Part shown: positions 8,489-16,684 of the stretch, piece by piece | Numbering within the stretch: position 1 is the stretch's first letter | How the letters are laid out: each line of letters starts with the position of its first letter | NCBI RefSeq assembly: GCF_018882335.1 | Contig: NZ_JACVOS010000001.1 | Location: 124,001-188,000, forward strand | Direction: 5' to 3' | Origin: Polynucleobacter sp. AM-25C3 | GTDB lineage: Bacteria > Pseudomonadota > Gammaproteobacteria > Burkholderiales > Burkholderiaceae | Length of the DNA: 64,000 nucleotides | The notes under the pieces: model-generated | Told to the model about the DNA's origin: nothing | The model's database searches: none | What the model saw: only the letters and a program-made list of their open reading frames with translations | Program-made: the position numbers and the translations under genes

Positions 8489-8905
8489 TTATTTAACTAA
8501 TGGCAGCGCTGCGGCCTGCCAAGCCTGAACACCGCCATCTAAAGTACCCACTTCAGCAAAGCCCAGTTTTTGTACTTCAGCCATTGCCTTGCGCGAGCTC
8601 ACACCAGTTTCACAAACCAAAATGAGTGGGTTTTTTCGGTCTAGCTTGAGTTTTTCAATCCTAGCGACAATCTCATTGGATGGCACATGCTTTGCACCTG
8701 GTAAATGACCTGCTTTAAATGCTTCCTCTGAGCGAAGGTCTAAAACTCCCGCCTTGCGACGATTCATCCAAATGGTCGCTTCGGTAGGCGATAAGCCTTT
8801 TCCGCTAATAAGCGTAGATAATGTGGGTAGGAAAAGCGCTGCGCCCGAAACTAACAGGAGGGCGATAAGCGCTAAATTATCAATTTGCGTGAGAAAGTTC
8901 ATCAC
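8489..8905 (-). CDS. Membrane-anchored rhodanese-like protein
   Basis: A 138-residue protein with an N-terminal membrane helix (about residues 12-30) and a single rhodanese domain. The presumed catalytic cysteine lies in LILVCETGVSSRKA, and the domain starts at VLDLRSEEAFKAGHLPGA. It is likely a sulfurtransferase or sulfur carrier facing the cytoplasm. It heads the grxC-secB-gpsA run and is divergent from gpmA, with only 19 bases between the starts. Confidence 0.92.
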   Translation of the reverse strand: MMNFLTQIDNLALIALLLVSGAALFLPTLSTLISGKGLSPTEATIWMNRRKAGVLDLRSEEAFKAGHLPGAKHVPSNEIVARIEKLKLDRKNPLILVCETGVSSRKAMAEVQKLGFAEVGTLDGGVQAWQAAALPLVK

Positions 8906-8924
8906 CGGATTATAGAATGGCTCT

Positions 8925-9614
8925 ATGAAACAACTTGTCCTTATTCGTCATGGCGAATCCGCCTGGAACCTTGAAAACCGCTTTACTGGCTGGGCGGACG
9001 TCGACTTAACCCCAAAAGGCACTGAACAGGCTCTTGCCGCAGGCGAAAACCTCCGCAAAGCTGGCTATGAGTTTGACGTGGCTTACACCTCCGTCTTGAG
9101 AAGGGCTATCCGAACCCTTTGGCATGTTCAAGACACTATGGACCTCATGTGGCTGCCCGTAGTCCACAGTTGGAGACTGAACGAACGTCACTATGGCGCC
9201 CTCACCGGCCTCAATAAAGCTGAAACTGCTGCCCAATACGGAGATGCGCAAGTTCATATTTGGCGTCGCTCCTACGATATTCGCCCCCCACTTTTAGAGG
9301 CGGGAGATGAGCGCAATCCACAAAATGATCGTCGCTATGAAAAACTCAGCGCATCCGATATTCCTTTAGGAGAGTGCCTAAAGGACAACGTTGAGCGAGT
9401 CTTGCCCCTATGGAATGAATCCATTGCCCCAGCCCTCAAAGCGGGTAAGCGTGTATTGCTAGTAGCGCATGGGAACAGCATTCGCTCTTTAATTAAGTAC
9501 CTAGATCAGGTTTCCGACGAAGACATTATGGAAATTAACGTTCCTAATGGCATCCCGCTCGTTTATGAGCTCGATGACAACCTCAAGCCCATTCAGCATT
9601 TTTATTTGGATTAA
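8925..9614 (+). CDS. gpmA: 2,3-bisphosphoglycerate-dependent phosphoglycerate mutase
   Basis: Glycolytic and gluconeogenic interconversion of 3- and 2-phosphoglycerate. The 229 residues start [15 protein letters not shown] with the phosphorylated His9. [37 protein letters not shown] and the second histidine in [11 protein letters not shown] are all present. Length and motifs fit the cofactor-dependent enzyme. Confidence 0.97.
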   Translation: MKQLVLIRHGESAWNLENRFTGWADVDLTPKGTEQALAAGENLRKAGYEFDVAYTSVLRRAIRTLWHVQDTMDLMWLPVVHSWRLNERHYGALTGLNKAETAAQYGDAQVHIWRRSYDIRPPLLEAGDERNPQNDRRYEKLSASDIPLGECLKDNVERVLPLWNESIAPALKAGKRVLLVAHGNSIRSLIKYLDQVSDEDIMEINVPNGIPLVYELDDNLKPIQHFYLD

Positions 9615-9628
9615 GGTAAAACAGAAGC

Positions 9629-11062
9629 ATGCGCGTATTTTTCAAGAACTTTGCCCTTATAGCTGTTGGCCTAATCGCCGGGGTTGCAGCCACCATCCAA
9701 TTATCAGCAACTGCCCAACAAGGCGCAACGCTGCCTTTGGATGAGCTGCGCACACTATCCAATGTCTTTGCTCAAATTAAACGTGAATACGTTGAGCCGA
9801 TTGAAGATAAACAGTTATTAACTGATGCGGTCAAAGGCATGGTCAGCAGTCTTGATCCTCACTCGACCTATCTTGATAAAAAAGATTTCTCAGAAATGCA
9901 GGAACAAACCAGTGGTAAGTTTGCTGGTCTTGGCATTGAGATCACCTCAGAAGATGGTGTTGTTAAAGTGCTCAACCCGATCGAAGATAGTCCTGCGGCG
10001 CGCGCTGGCTTACAAGCTGGCGACCTCATTACTCGCTTAGATGACAAACCTGTTCGCGGTATGTCACTCGATAAAGCGGTGCGCACCATGCGCGGTACAC
10101 CAGGTACCAAAATTACCTTGACCGTCTTCCGTAAAAGTGAAGAGCGTAGCTTTCCGGTAACCATTACTCGTGCTGAAATTAAAGTGCAATCCGTTAAAGC
10201 CAAAATTTTGGATAACGATATCGCATGGGTCAGAGTAACCAGCTTTCAGGAGCGCACTATTCCTGACTTAGCTAAAAAATTAACTGAACTTGCCAATCAA
10301 GATCCTAAGATGAAGGGCATCATTCTGGATCTCCGTAATAATGGCGGCGGCTTGCTGCAAGGCGCAGTAGGTGTTGCTGCTGCTTTCTTACCAGCTGATG
10401 CTGTGATCGTTTCAACTAAGGGCCAGACGCCTGATTCCAAGCAAGTATTCAATGCGACGCCAGCGATGTATCGTCTGAGCGAACCCGGCGATCCTTTAGC
10501 TGGTGTGCCGGCATTGTATAAAAAACTACCGATGGTGGTTTTAGTAAACGCATATTCGGCTTCTGCATCGGAGATTGTTGCGGGTGCATTGCAGGACTAC
10601 AAACGTGCGACCATTATTGGCAAGACAACTTTTGGTAAAGGCTCAGTGCAAACCGTTCGTCCACTCAGCAATGATTCAGCACTAAAGATCACTACTGCTT
10701 ACTACTACACCCCAAGTGGTAAATCTATTCAGGCTTATGGCATCAAACCAGATATCGCAGTTGATCAAAATAAAGATGGCGACCCTGACGATGTCTTGAT
10801 TACACGGGAGATTGATAGCGAGAAGCATTTGCGCAACAAGCAAGCGTCAGAAGAAAAGTTAGTTGCCGATCGTGAAAAACGTCGCCTAGAAGAGCTTCAA
10901 CGTATTGAAGAAAAAAATGCCAAGAAAACTCCTGAAGAGAAAGAAAAAGAGAAGTCTAAGAAGCCTGTTGAGCTCGGCAGTACAGATGACTTCATGCTTT
11001 CTCAGGCTGTAGCATTCATTAATGGCGAGCCAGTAAAACGCTCAGCTTCTAAGCTCGAGTAA
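9629..11062 (+). CDS. Carboxy-terminal processing protease, S41 family
   Basis: A 477-residue periplasmic Ctp-type serine protease. An N-terminal signal or anchor (residues 7-24) precedes the PDZ domain (about 95-170, with GLGIEI and LQAGDLITRLD). The S41 protease core carries the nucleophile serine in AYSASASEIVAG (about residues 308-319) and the general-base lysine in TFGKGSVQ (Lys337). The C-terminus is a charged Lys/Glu-rich segment (about 400-450). It follows gpmA by 14 bases. It resembles CtpA, but the substrates cannot be told from sequence. Confidence 0.94.
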   Translation: MRVFFKNFALIAVGLIAGVAATIQLSATAQQGATLPLDELRTLSNVFAQIKREYVEPIEDKQLLTDAVKGMVSSLDPHSTYLDKKDFSEMQEQTSGKFAGLGIEITSEDGVVKVLNPIEDSPAARAGLQAGDLITRLDDKPVRGMSLDKAVRTMRGTPGTKITLTVFRKSEERSFPVTITRAEIKVQSVKAKILDNDIAWVRVTSFQERTIPDLAKKLTELANQDPKMKGIILDLRNNGGGLLQGAVGVAAAFLPADAVIVSTKGQTPDSKQVFNATPAMYRLSEPGDPLAGVPALYKKLPMVVLVNAYSASASEIVAGALQDYKRATIIGKTTFGKGSVQTVRPLSNDSALKITTAYYYTPSGKSIQAYGIKPDIAVDQNKDGDPDDVLITREIDSEKHLRNKQASEEKLVADREKRRLEELQRIEEKNAKKTPEEKEKEKSKKPVELGSTDDFMLSQAVAFINGEPVKRSASKLE

Positions 11063-11079
11063 GCTCTAGCAATTGGGGC

Positions 11080-11838
11080 ATGCATATGAATGATGAGCAG
11101 CTACTTCGCTACTCGCGGCATTTACTGCTAGAAGAAATTGATGTTGCTGGGCAAGAAAAACTGCTTGGCTCACACATCCTCATCATTGGTGCCGGTGGCT
11201 TAGGTAGCGCTGCCGCACCCTACTTAGCAGCTGCAGGCGTAGGCACAATAACGCTAGTCGATCACGACAAAGTTGAGCCAACCAATTTGCAACGACAAAT
11301 CATGCACACCCAAAACTCTATTGGGAAAAGCAAGGTCGAGTCTGGAAAACAATTCCTACAAAGCATCAACCCAAGCCTCATCATTAATACGGTCCAAGAG
11401 AAAGCATCAGAAACTTTACTAGATGGCCTTTTGCCAAGCGTTGATATCGCTCTAGATTGCACGGACAACTTTGCTACTCGCCACTTAATTAATGCCGCTT
11501 GCTTCCAACATCAAGTGCCGCTAGTCTCAGGCTCAGCGCTCAAGTTTGATGGTCAACTCAGTGTGTTTGATTTTCGCGAGGAAACATCGCCCTGTTATGC
11601 CTGTCTGTTCTCTCCAGATGAACAATTCGAGGAAGTCAGTTGCGCCAGTATGGGAATATTTTCGCCCTTAGTCGGCATTATTGGCACCATGCAAGCAGCG
11701 CAAGCCCTGCAAGTCTTAATTGGATTTGGTCAGCCTTTAGTGGGAAGAATGTTGCTTTGGAACGCTCTTAACACACAGATTGATGAGATCCGAATTAGTC
11801 GTAATGCTGAGTGCCTAGTATGCGGCTCTCAGCATTAG
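11080..11838 (+). CDS. HesA/MoeB/ThiF family E1-like adenylyltransferase
   Basis: Activates the C-terminus of a ubiquitin-like sulfur carrier (MoaD or ThiS type) by adenylation. The 252-residue protein has the N-terminal RYSRHLLLEEIDVAGQEKL, the nucleotide-binding GAGGLGSAAAPYLAAAGVG and the VEPTNLQRQ region. Zinc cysteines appear as CYAC and CLVC. There is no C-terminal rhodanese domain. The start may be the second ATG at 11086 (MNDEQLLRY). MoeB and ThiF cannot be separated with confidence because no moa or thi genes are adjacent. Confidence 0.92.
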   Translation: MHMNDEQLLRYSRHLLLEEIDVAGQEKLLGSHILIIGAGGLGSAAAPYLAAAGVGTITLVDHDKVEPTNLQRQIMHTQNSIGKSKVESGKQFLQSINPSLIINTVQEKASETLLDGLLPSVDIALDCTDNFATRHLINAACFQHQVPLVSGSALKFDGQLSVFDFREETSPCYACLFSPDEQFEEVSCASMGIFSPLVGIIGTMQAAQALQVLIGFGQPLVGRMLLWNALNTQIDEIRISRNAECLVCGSQH

Positions 11839-11842
11839 GAAA

Positions 11843-13594
11843 TTAAGAGAGCAATCGCTCCAAAGCTTTAGCCTGCTCTTCGGACTCGTAAGCACGCAGG
11901 ACTCTAGGAACTCGGGCTTTTAATAAACCCACGTTTGCCTTTAAGATCTCGCGCTTCACTAATAACAACTGACTAAAGTGCATTGAGAAGTCTGTCAGCC
12001 CAAGCGCAAGTAATAGCTTTGTCAATGCAGGATCACCGGCCATCTCACCGCAAACAGCAACAGGCACATCCGCGCGCTTAGCTTGGTCAATGATGCTTGA
12101 TAACAAATTCAATATGGCTGGATGCAAGGGGTCGTACAAATGCGCCACCGAATGATCCGCCCGATCAATCGCTAAGGTGTACTGAATCAGGTCGTTAGTA
12201 CCAATAGAAAGGAAATCAAATCGATCAATAAACAACGGTAGCATCAAAGCAGCTGCCGGGATTTCAATCATCGCACCCACTTGAATATCGGGGTTAAACG
12301 CTTTGCCACGCTGATGCAATTGCTGCTTTGCCTTTTCAATCAATCTAAATGTTTCATCGATTTCTTTGGCATGGGCCAACATCGGAATCATGATGCGCGC
12401 CTGCCCATGGGCTGATGCGCGCAAGATCGCTCTGAGTTGCGTTAAAAAGATTTCAGGCTCCGTCAAAGACCAGCGAATTGCACGCAATCCAAGTGGTGAT
12501 GTACCAGTTTGAGAAACATCGCCACCCCCACCCAATGCTTTATCGGCACCAACGTCAATAGTTCTAATATTAATAGGTAGGCCATGCATTAAATCGACTA
12601 CGCGCCGATATTCTTGATACTGCTGCTCTTCATCGGGCAAGGCCAGCTTGCGATCCATAAATAAAAATTCAGAGCGGAATAAACCAACGCCCACAGCACC
12701 CAACTTCACTGCCTGTATCGCATCCTCGGGTAGCTCAATATTGGCAAACAACTCAATCTCAACGCGGTCCACTGTTTCAGTCTTTGCATGCTTTAGCTGC
12801 TTTAGCTTGCGAGCTTCTTTTAAGGCCTGAGTTTGTAGTTTTCGATATTCAGCAAGAAGTTGCTCATCGGGAGCAACCACCACAACCCCGTGCTCACCAT
12901 CCAATACCAGCCAATCCCCATGACGAATCATTTCGCTGGCATGTCTTACGCCCACTACCGCAGGAATCTCCATGCTGCGAGCAACGATAGCGGTATGAGA
13001 GGTCTTCCCTCCAAGATCCGTTACAAAGCCTGTAAAGGCATGCTCTTTGAAGCGCAACATGTCATGAGGAGCAATATCATGAGCAACAATGATGGATTCA
13101 ACGCCAATATCACTGGCAGGTAAGAAATCGGCATCATTTAAGGGGTCTTTTTTCTGAGCATTTAAAGCCTTAACCACTCGCTCAGCCACCTGCCGGATAT
13201 CGTTGGCGCGCTCTTTTAAATAAGTATCCTCAATATCCGCAAATTGCTCTAAAAGAGCATTAAGCTCAGTTGTTAAGGCCCAAGCCGCATTTAATCTCTG
13301 AGTGCGAATCAATTTAATAGGCTTCTCAGCCAAAGCAGGATCAGCCAGAATCATGCCATGCACATCTAAGAATGCAGCCATCTCTTGTGGCGCATCTTTA
13401 GGCAAGCCTTGGCGCAGTTGTGCCAATTCAAGGCGGACTTGCTCAAAAGCATCTAATAATTTTTGGGCTTCAGCTTCTTCTCTGCCAGCCTCAACTAAGT
13501 AATGACTAACCTCTAATGCTGCACGCGAAATCAGTACGGCTTTGCCAATGGCAATGCCTTTTGATACTGCAATTCCATGCAAAGCAAAAGTCAT
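11843..13594 (-). CDS. ptsI: Phosphoenolpyruvate-protein phosphotransferase (PTS enzyme I)
   Basis: Enzyme I transfers phosphate from PEP to HPr. The 583 residues contain the phosphorylated His200 (GGKTSHTAIVARSMEIP), the PEP-binding GLFRSEFLF, and the catalytic Cys515 (VAVCGEMAGDP). It is last in an EIIA-HPr-EI run, 2 bases after ptsH. No EIIB or EIIC gene is visible, so the system is probably regulatory rather than a sugar transporter. Confidence 0.96.
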   Translation of the reverse strand: MTFALHGIAVSKGIAIGKAVLISRAALEVSHYLVEAGREEAEAQKLLDAFEQVRLELAQLRQGLPKDAPQEMAAFLDVHGMILADPALAEKPIKLIRTQRLNAAWALTTELNALLEQFADIEDTYLKERANDIRQVAERVVKALNAQKKDPLNDADFLPASDIGVESIIVAHDIAPHDMLRFKEHAFTGFVTDLGGKTSHTAIVARSMEIPAVVGVRHASEMIRHGDWLVLDGEHGVVVVAPDEQLLAEYRKLQTQALKEARKLKQLKHAKTETVDRVEIELFANIELPEDAIQAVKLGAVGVGLFRSEFLFMDRKLALPDEEQQYQEYRRVVDLMHGLPINIRTIDVGADKALGGGGDVSQTGTSPLGLRAIRWSLTEPEIFLTQLRAILRASAHGQARIMIPMLAHAKEIDETFRLIEKAKQQLHQRGKAFNPDIQVGAMIEIPAAALMLPLFIDRFDFLSIGTNDLIQYTLAIDRADHSVAHLYDPLHPAILNLLSSIIDQAKRADVPVAVCGEMAGDPALTKLLLALGLTDFSMHFSQLLLVKREILKANVGLLKARVPRVLRAYESEEQAKALERLLS

Positions 13595-13596
13595 TG

Positions 13597-13866
13597 TTAC
13601 TCGCCTTCTCCAAATCGATCATTGATCAAGGCGGTTAAAGCGAGCATTGCCTCATCCGCCTTATCGCCAACTGTTTCTAGAGTCACAGTGCTCCCAATGC
13701 CAGCAGCCAGCATCATGACACCCATAATGCTCTTAGCATTGATTTGACGACCATTACGTGACAAGAGTATTTCACAGGGAAATTCGGCTGCAAGTTGCGA
13801 CAACTTTGCAGAGGCACGCGCATGCAAACCCAGCTTGTTAACAATTTCAATATCGGCAACTGGCAT
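13597..13866 (-). CDS. ptsH: PTS phosphocarrier protein HPr
   Basis: An 89-residue HPr. The PEP-dependent phosphorylation site His15 is in NKLGLHARASAKL. The regulatory Ser46 is in INAKSIMGVMMLA and is conserved, so control by an HPr kinase/phosphorylase is possible, as in other betaproteobacteria. It lies between the mannose-type EIIA (8-base gap) and ptsI (2-base gap). Confidence 0.96.
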   Translation of the reverse strand: MPVADIEIVNKLGLHARASAKLSQLAAEFPCEILLSRNGRQINAKSIMGVMMLAAGIGSTVTLETVGDKADEAMLALTALINDRFGEGE

Positions 13867-13874
13867 AGCGAGTC

Positions 13875-14309
13875 TTATTTCTCCGTAGTTTCTTGCGGGG
13901 TTTTAGAACCTAAACGCAGGATGCCATTTTGGCCGCCTTGAAGTGCCTTCTGGGCAAGCTCTTCCAATCCCTCATCACGGTGGGAGATGCAACGCATCAG
14001 CATGGGTAAATTTAACCCCGCCAAAACGATGATTGGCGAATTCAAACCAGATAATGGTCCAAGTGCTTCTAGCTTAGATGCCACATTGGCTGGCGTTGCC
14101 CCCATGACATCGGTGAGTATTAAGACGCCATTTCCAGTATCTACACCATAAGCCGCCCTGAGAACGCGATCAAAGCTCACCTTAGTATCTTCATAAGGCG
14201 GAATATCTACCGCTCTGACGCCCTCAGGTAGTACTCCAAAAGTATGCTCAGCAAAACCAAGCATCGCGCTTGCCACTGGGGTGTGGGCAACTATTACGAT
14301 TCCAACCAT
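13875..14309 (-). CDS. PTS EIIA component, mannose/fructose type
   Basis: A EIIA-Man-type domain protein that accepts phosphate from HPr at His9 (VGIVIVAHTPVASAML). I place the start at ATG 14309, giving 144 residues; the frame is open to 14345 but that would run into gshB. The stretch VLILTDVMGATPANVA and the C-terminal GLNLPMLMR are typical. With no EIIB/EIIC partner nearby it likely serves as a phosphorylation-dependent regulator. Confidence 0.92.
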   Translation of the reverse strand: MVGIVIVAHTPVASAMLGFAEHTFGVLPEGVRAVDIPPYEDTKVSFDRVLRAAYGVDTGNGVLILTDVMGATPANVASKLEALGPLSGLNSPIIVLAGLNLPMLMRCISHRDEGLEELAQKALQGGQNGILRLGSKTPQETTEK

Positions 14310-14311
14310 TT

Positions 14312-15256
14312 TTAAGCCAATACCTTTTCGAGTGATTTCAACCAAAATTGTGGAACATCAAATCCACTCTGCTCAGTAATTTCTACAAAACACGTTGGAC
14401 TAGTCACATTAATTTCAGTGACATAGCCTCCAATTAAGTCTAATCCTACCAAGAACAAACCACGGGCATTCAAAATAGGAGCTAGCCGCTCTGCCACTTT
14501 ACGCTCTGCATCGGTCAAGGGCATTGCAACCCCTTTGCCGCCAGCGGCTAGATTGCCTCGGATTTCATTACCCTGTGGAATGCGGGCCAAAGCAAACGGT
14601 ACTACCTCACCGCCAATTAAAAGAACGCGTTTATCGCCTTGTGCAATCTCCGGCAAGAAGCGCTGCACCATCAAAGTACGCGCACCATTCTCGCCTAGAG
14701 TCTCAACAATGCTGGCGAGATTTAAACCGCCTGGACCGACACGAAATATACCCATGCCCCCCATGCCATCTAAGGGCTTAATCACAATATCTTGATGCTC
14801 GCGATGAAATACCTCAATCGCACTGAGTTCACGTGTCACTAAAGTTGGCGGAATGAGTTCAGGAAATTCTGTAATCGAGATCTTCTCAGAATGATCGCGA
14901 ATAGCCATCGGGGTATTCAATACTTTCGCACCTTGGCGAACGGCAGCGGACAACAACCAAGTGGTATTGAGATATTCAATATCAAAGGGTGGGTCAGTGC
15001 GCATCAACACGCCATGAAATGTATTTAATGGACGAGCCTCAATAGCACCCAATTCAAACCACGCAGTACTGCTTGGCTTAATAACCAGAGACTGGCAATC
15101 AGCCACTACAAAATCATCTCTCCAGAGCACATTGCGACTTTGGCAAAACCAAAGTTGATGACCATCAGCTTGCGCAACACGCATCATTGCCAAAGTGGAA
15201 TCTTTATTAATCTTGAAAGATTCCAGGGGATCGGCAACAAAAAGAAGGTCCATCAA
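14312..15256 (-). CDS. gshB: Glutathione synthetase
   Basis: ATP-grasp enzyme joining gamma-glutamylcysteine and glycine; 314 residues, the usual length. Visible motifs are LLFVADPLESFKINKDSTLA at the N-terminus, MRTDPPFDIEY, the ATP-binding KPLDGMGGMGIFRV, and the C-terminal EINVTSPTCFVEI. It lies 24 bases after gshA and 2 bases before the EIIA start, so glutathione synthesis is transcriptionally linked to the PTS genes. Confidence 0.97.
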   Translation of the reverse strand: MMDLLFVADPLESFKINKDSTLAMMRVAQADGHQLWFCQSRNVLWRDDFVVADCQSLVIKPSSTAWFELGAIEARPLNTFHGVLMRTDPPFDIEYLNTTWLLSAAVRQGAKVLNTPMAIRDHSEKISITEFPELIPPTLVTRELSAIEVFHREHQDIVIKPLDGMGGMGIFRVGPGGLNLASIVETLGENGARTLMVQRFLPEIAQGDKRVLLIGGEVVPFALARIPQGNEIRGNLAAGGKGVAMPLTDAERKVAERLAPILNARGLFLVGLDLIGGYVTEINVTSPTCFVEITEQSGFDVPQFWLKSLEKVLA

Positions 15257-15280
15257 GATATCCGAATCTATGAAAGTAAA

Positions 15281-16579
15281 TTAAGCCGCTTCGGCGTTGG
15301 GATCAGAGCGCTCTAACTCTAAAGAGGCTGCGAGTAAGGCCAAGCGTGCCACAACCCCATAGAGGTAAAAGCGATTCGGCGGAGCACTACCAGGCTTGGC
15401 ACCCAAGTCTGGCATGGAGTTTTGCTCAAATGCCAGGGGTACAAAATGCATGCCTGGCGCATTGAGATTCTCATCAGGACCGCGGTCTGTATGCACGCGA
15501 TAGAAGCCACCAATCACATAGCGGTCAATCATATACACCACTGGCTCAGCAACAGCCTCATTGACCTTCTCGAAGGTATACACACCTTCTTGGATCAATA
15601 CATCACTCACCTCAAGACCTTCTTTGACCACACTCATCTTATTGCGGTCTTTGCGATTTAAACCCTTGAGCTGCGCAGGATCATTCACCACCATCACGCC
15701 CATGCCATATGTACCAGCATCTGCCTTTACAACGACGTAAGGTTTTTCTTTGATGCCGTATTCACGATATTTCTTGGCGGTCTTCTTTAAAACTTTCTCT
15801 ACGGCTGCTTGTAATTCTTCTTCACCCTTACGCTCATGGAAGTTCACATTGGAGCAACTAGCAAAGTAAGGATTAATCATCCAAGGATCAATATCAACTA
15901 CCTTCGCAAATTTCTTTGCAACCTCATCATAGGCGGCGAAGTGATTCGACTTGCGACGGACATGCCAGCCAGCGTGTAGGCCAGGCAAGAGATATTGCTC
16001 GTGCAGGTTTTCCAAAATTGGAGGAATGCCTGCGGATAAGTCATTGTTCAGCAAGATCGAGCATGGATCAAAATCTTTTAATCCTAAGCGCTGCTTCTTC
16101 AAGCCAAGGCGTGACAAGGGCTCCATTAAGAGACGATTGCCATCTGGCAAATCAATCCAGGTCGGCTTTTTAATTTCATCCGACAAAGTACCTAAACGCA
16201 CATTGAGCCCTGCTTGACGCAAGATTGAGGATAAGCGCGCAATATTCTGCAAATAAAACGTATTACGGGTATGTCTCTCGGGTATTAAGAGTAGATTTTT
16301 AGCTTCAGGACAAATCTTCTCAATAGCTGCCATTGCTGCCTGAACTGCTAAAGGGAGCATCTGGGGCGAAAGATTATTAAAGCCACCCGGAAAGAGATTG
16401 GTATCCACCGGTGCCAGCTTAAAGCCTGCATTTCGGAGATCCACTGAACAGTAGAACGGCGGAGTGTGCTCCTGCCATTCAAGCCTAAACCAGCGCTCAA
16501 TTGTTGGGGTTGCTTCTAATACCTTCGACTCGAGATCGAGAAGGGGGCCGCTAAGGGCGGTGATGAGATGTGGGACCAT
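15281..16579 (-). CDS. gshA: Glutamate-cysteine ligase (proteobacterial ATP-grasp-like type)
   Basis: First and rate-limiting step of glutathione synthesis. The 432-residue protein belongs to the GshA family named after the Acidithiobacillus ferrooxidans enzyme, not the E. coli type. Family segments include ERWFRLEWQEHTPPFY, LFPGGFNNL, VVKADAGTYGMGVMVV and the C-terminal PPNRFYLYGVVARLALLAAS. It is first in the gshA-gshB-EIIA-HPr-EI run. Tandem hairpins at 16597-16663 separate it from amtB upstream. Confidence 0.95.
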   Translation of the reverse strand: MVPHLITALSGPLLDLESKVLEATPTIERWFRLEWQEHTPPFYCSVDLRNAGFKLAPVDTNLFPGGFNNLSPQMLPLAVQAAMAAIEKICPEAKNLLLIPERHTRNTFYLQNIARLSSILRQAGLNVRLGTLSDEIKKPTWIDLPDGNRLLMEPLSRLGLKKQRLGLKDFDPCSILLNNDLSAGIPPILENLHEQYLLPGLHAGWHVRRKSNHFAAYDEVAKKFAKVVDIDPWMINPYFASCSNVNFHERKGEEELQAAVEKVLKKTAKKYREYGIKEKPYVVVKADAGTYGMGVMVVNDPAQLKGLNRKDRNKMSVVKEGLEVSDVLIQEGVYTFEKVNEAVAEPVVYMIDRYVIGGFYRVHTDRGPDENLNAPGMHFVPLAFEQNSMPDLGAKPGSAPPNRFYLYGVVARLALLAASLELERSDPNAEAA

Positions 16580-16596
16580 TTCACCATTGTAAGATT

Positions 16597-16630
16597 TTTA
16601 AAAGAAAGACGCGGAATCCAAGGATCCCGC
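16597..16630 (-). terminator. Intrinsic terminator downstream of amtB
   Basis: Reading the minus strand, GCGGGATCC-TT-GGATTCCGC (16630-16611) forms a 9-base-pair stem with one G-T pair. It is followed by a T-rich tract (TCTTTCTTTT). It lies about 55 bases after the amtB stop and before gshA, so it separates the two transcription units. Confidence 0.6.
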
Positions 16631-16634
16631 GCTT

Positions 16635-16663
16635 AAAAACCGGGCAGCTAGCTAAAGCCGCCC
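16635..16663 (-). terminator. First hairpin of a tandem terminator after amtB
   Basis: On the minus strand GGGCGGC (16663-16657) pairs with GCTGCCC (16648-16642) with one mismatch around an 8-base loop. GG and TTTTT follow. It lies 22 bases after the amtB stop, directly upstream of the second hairpin. Confidence 0.55.
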
Positions 16664-16684
16664 AGTGAGGGGTAAAAACGCTAA

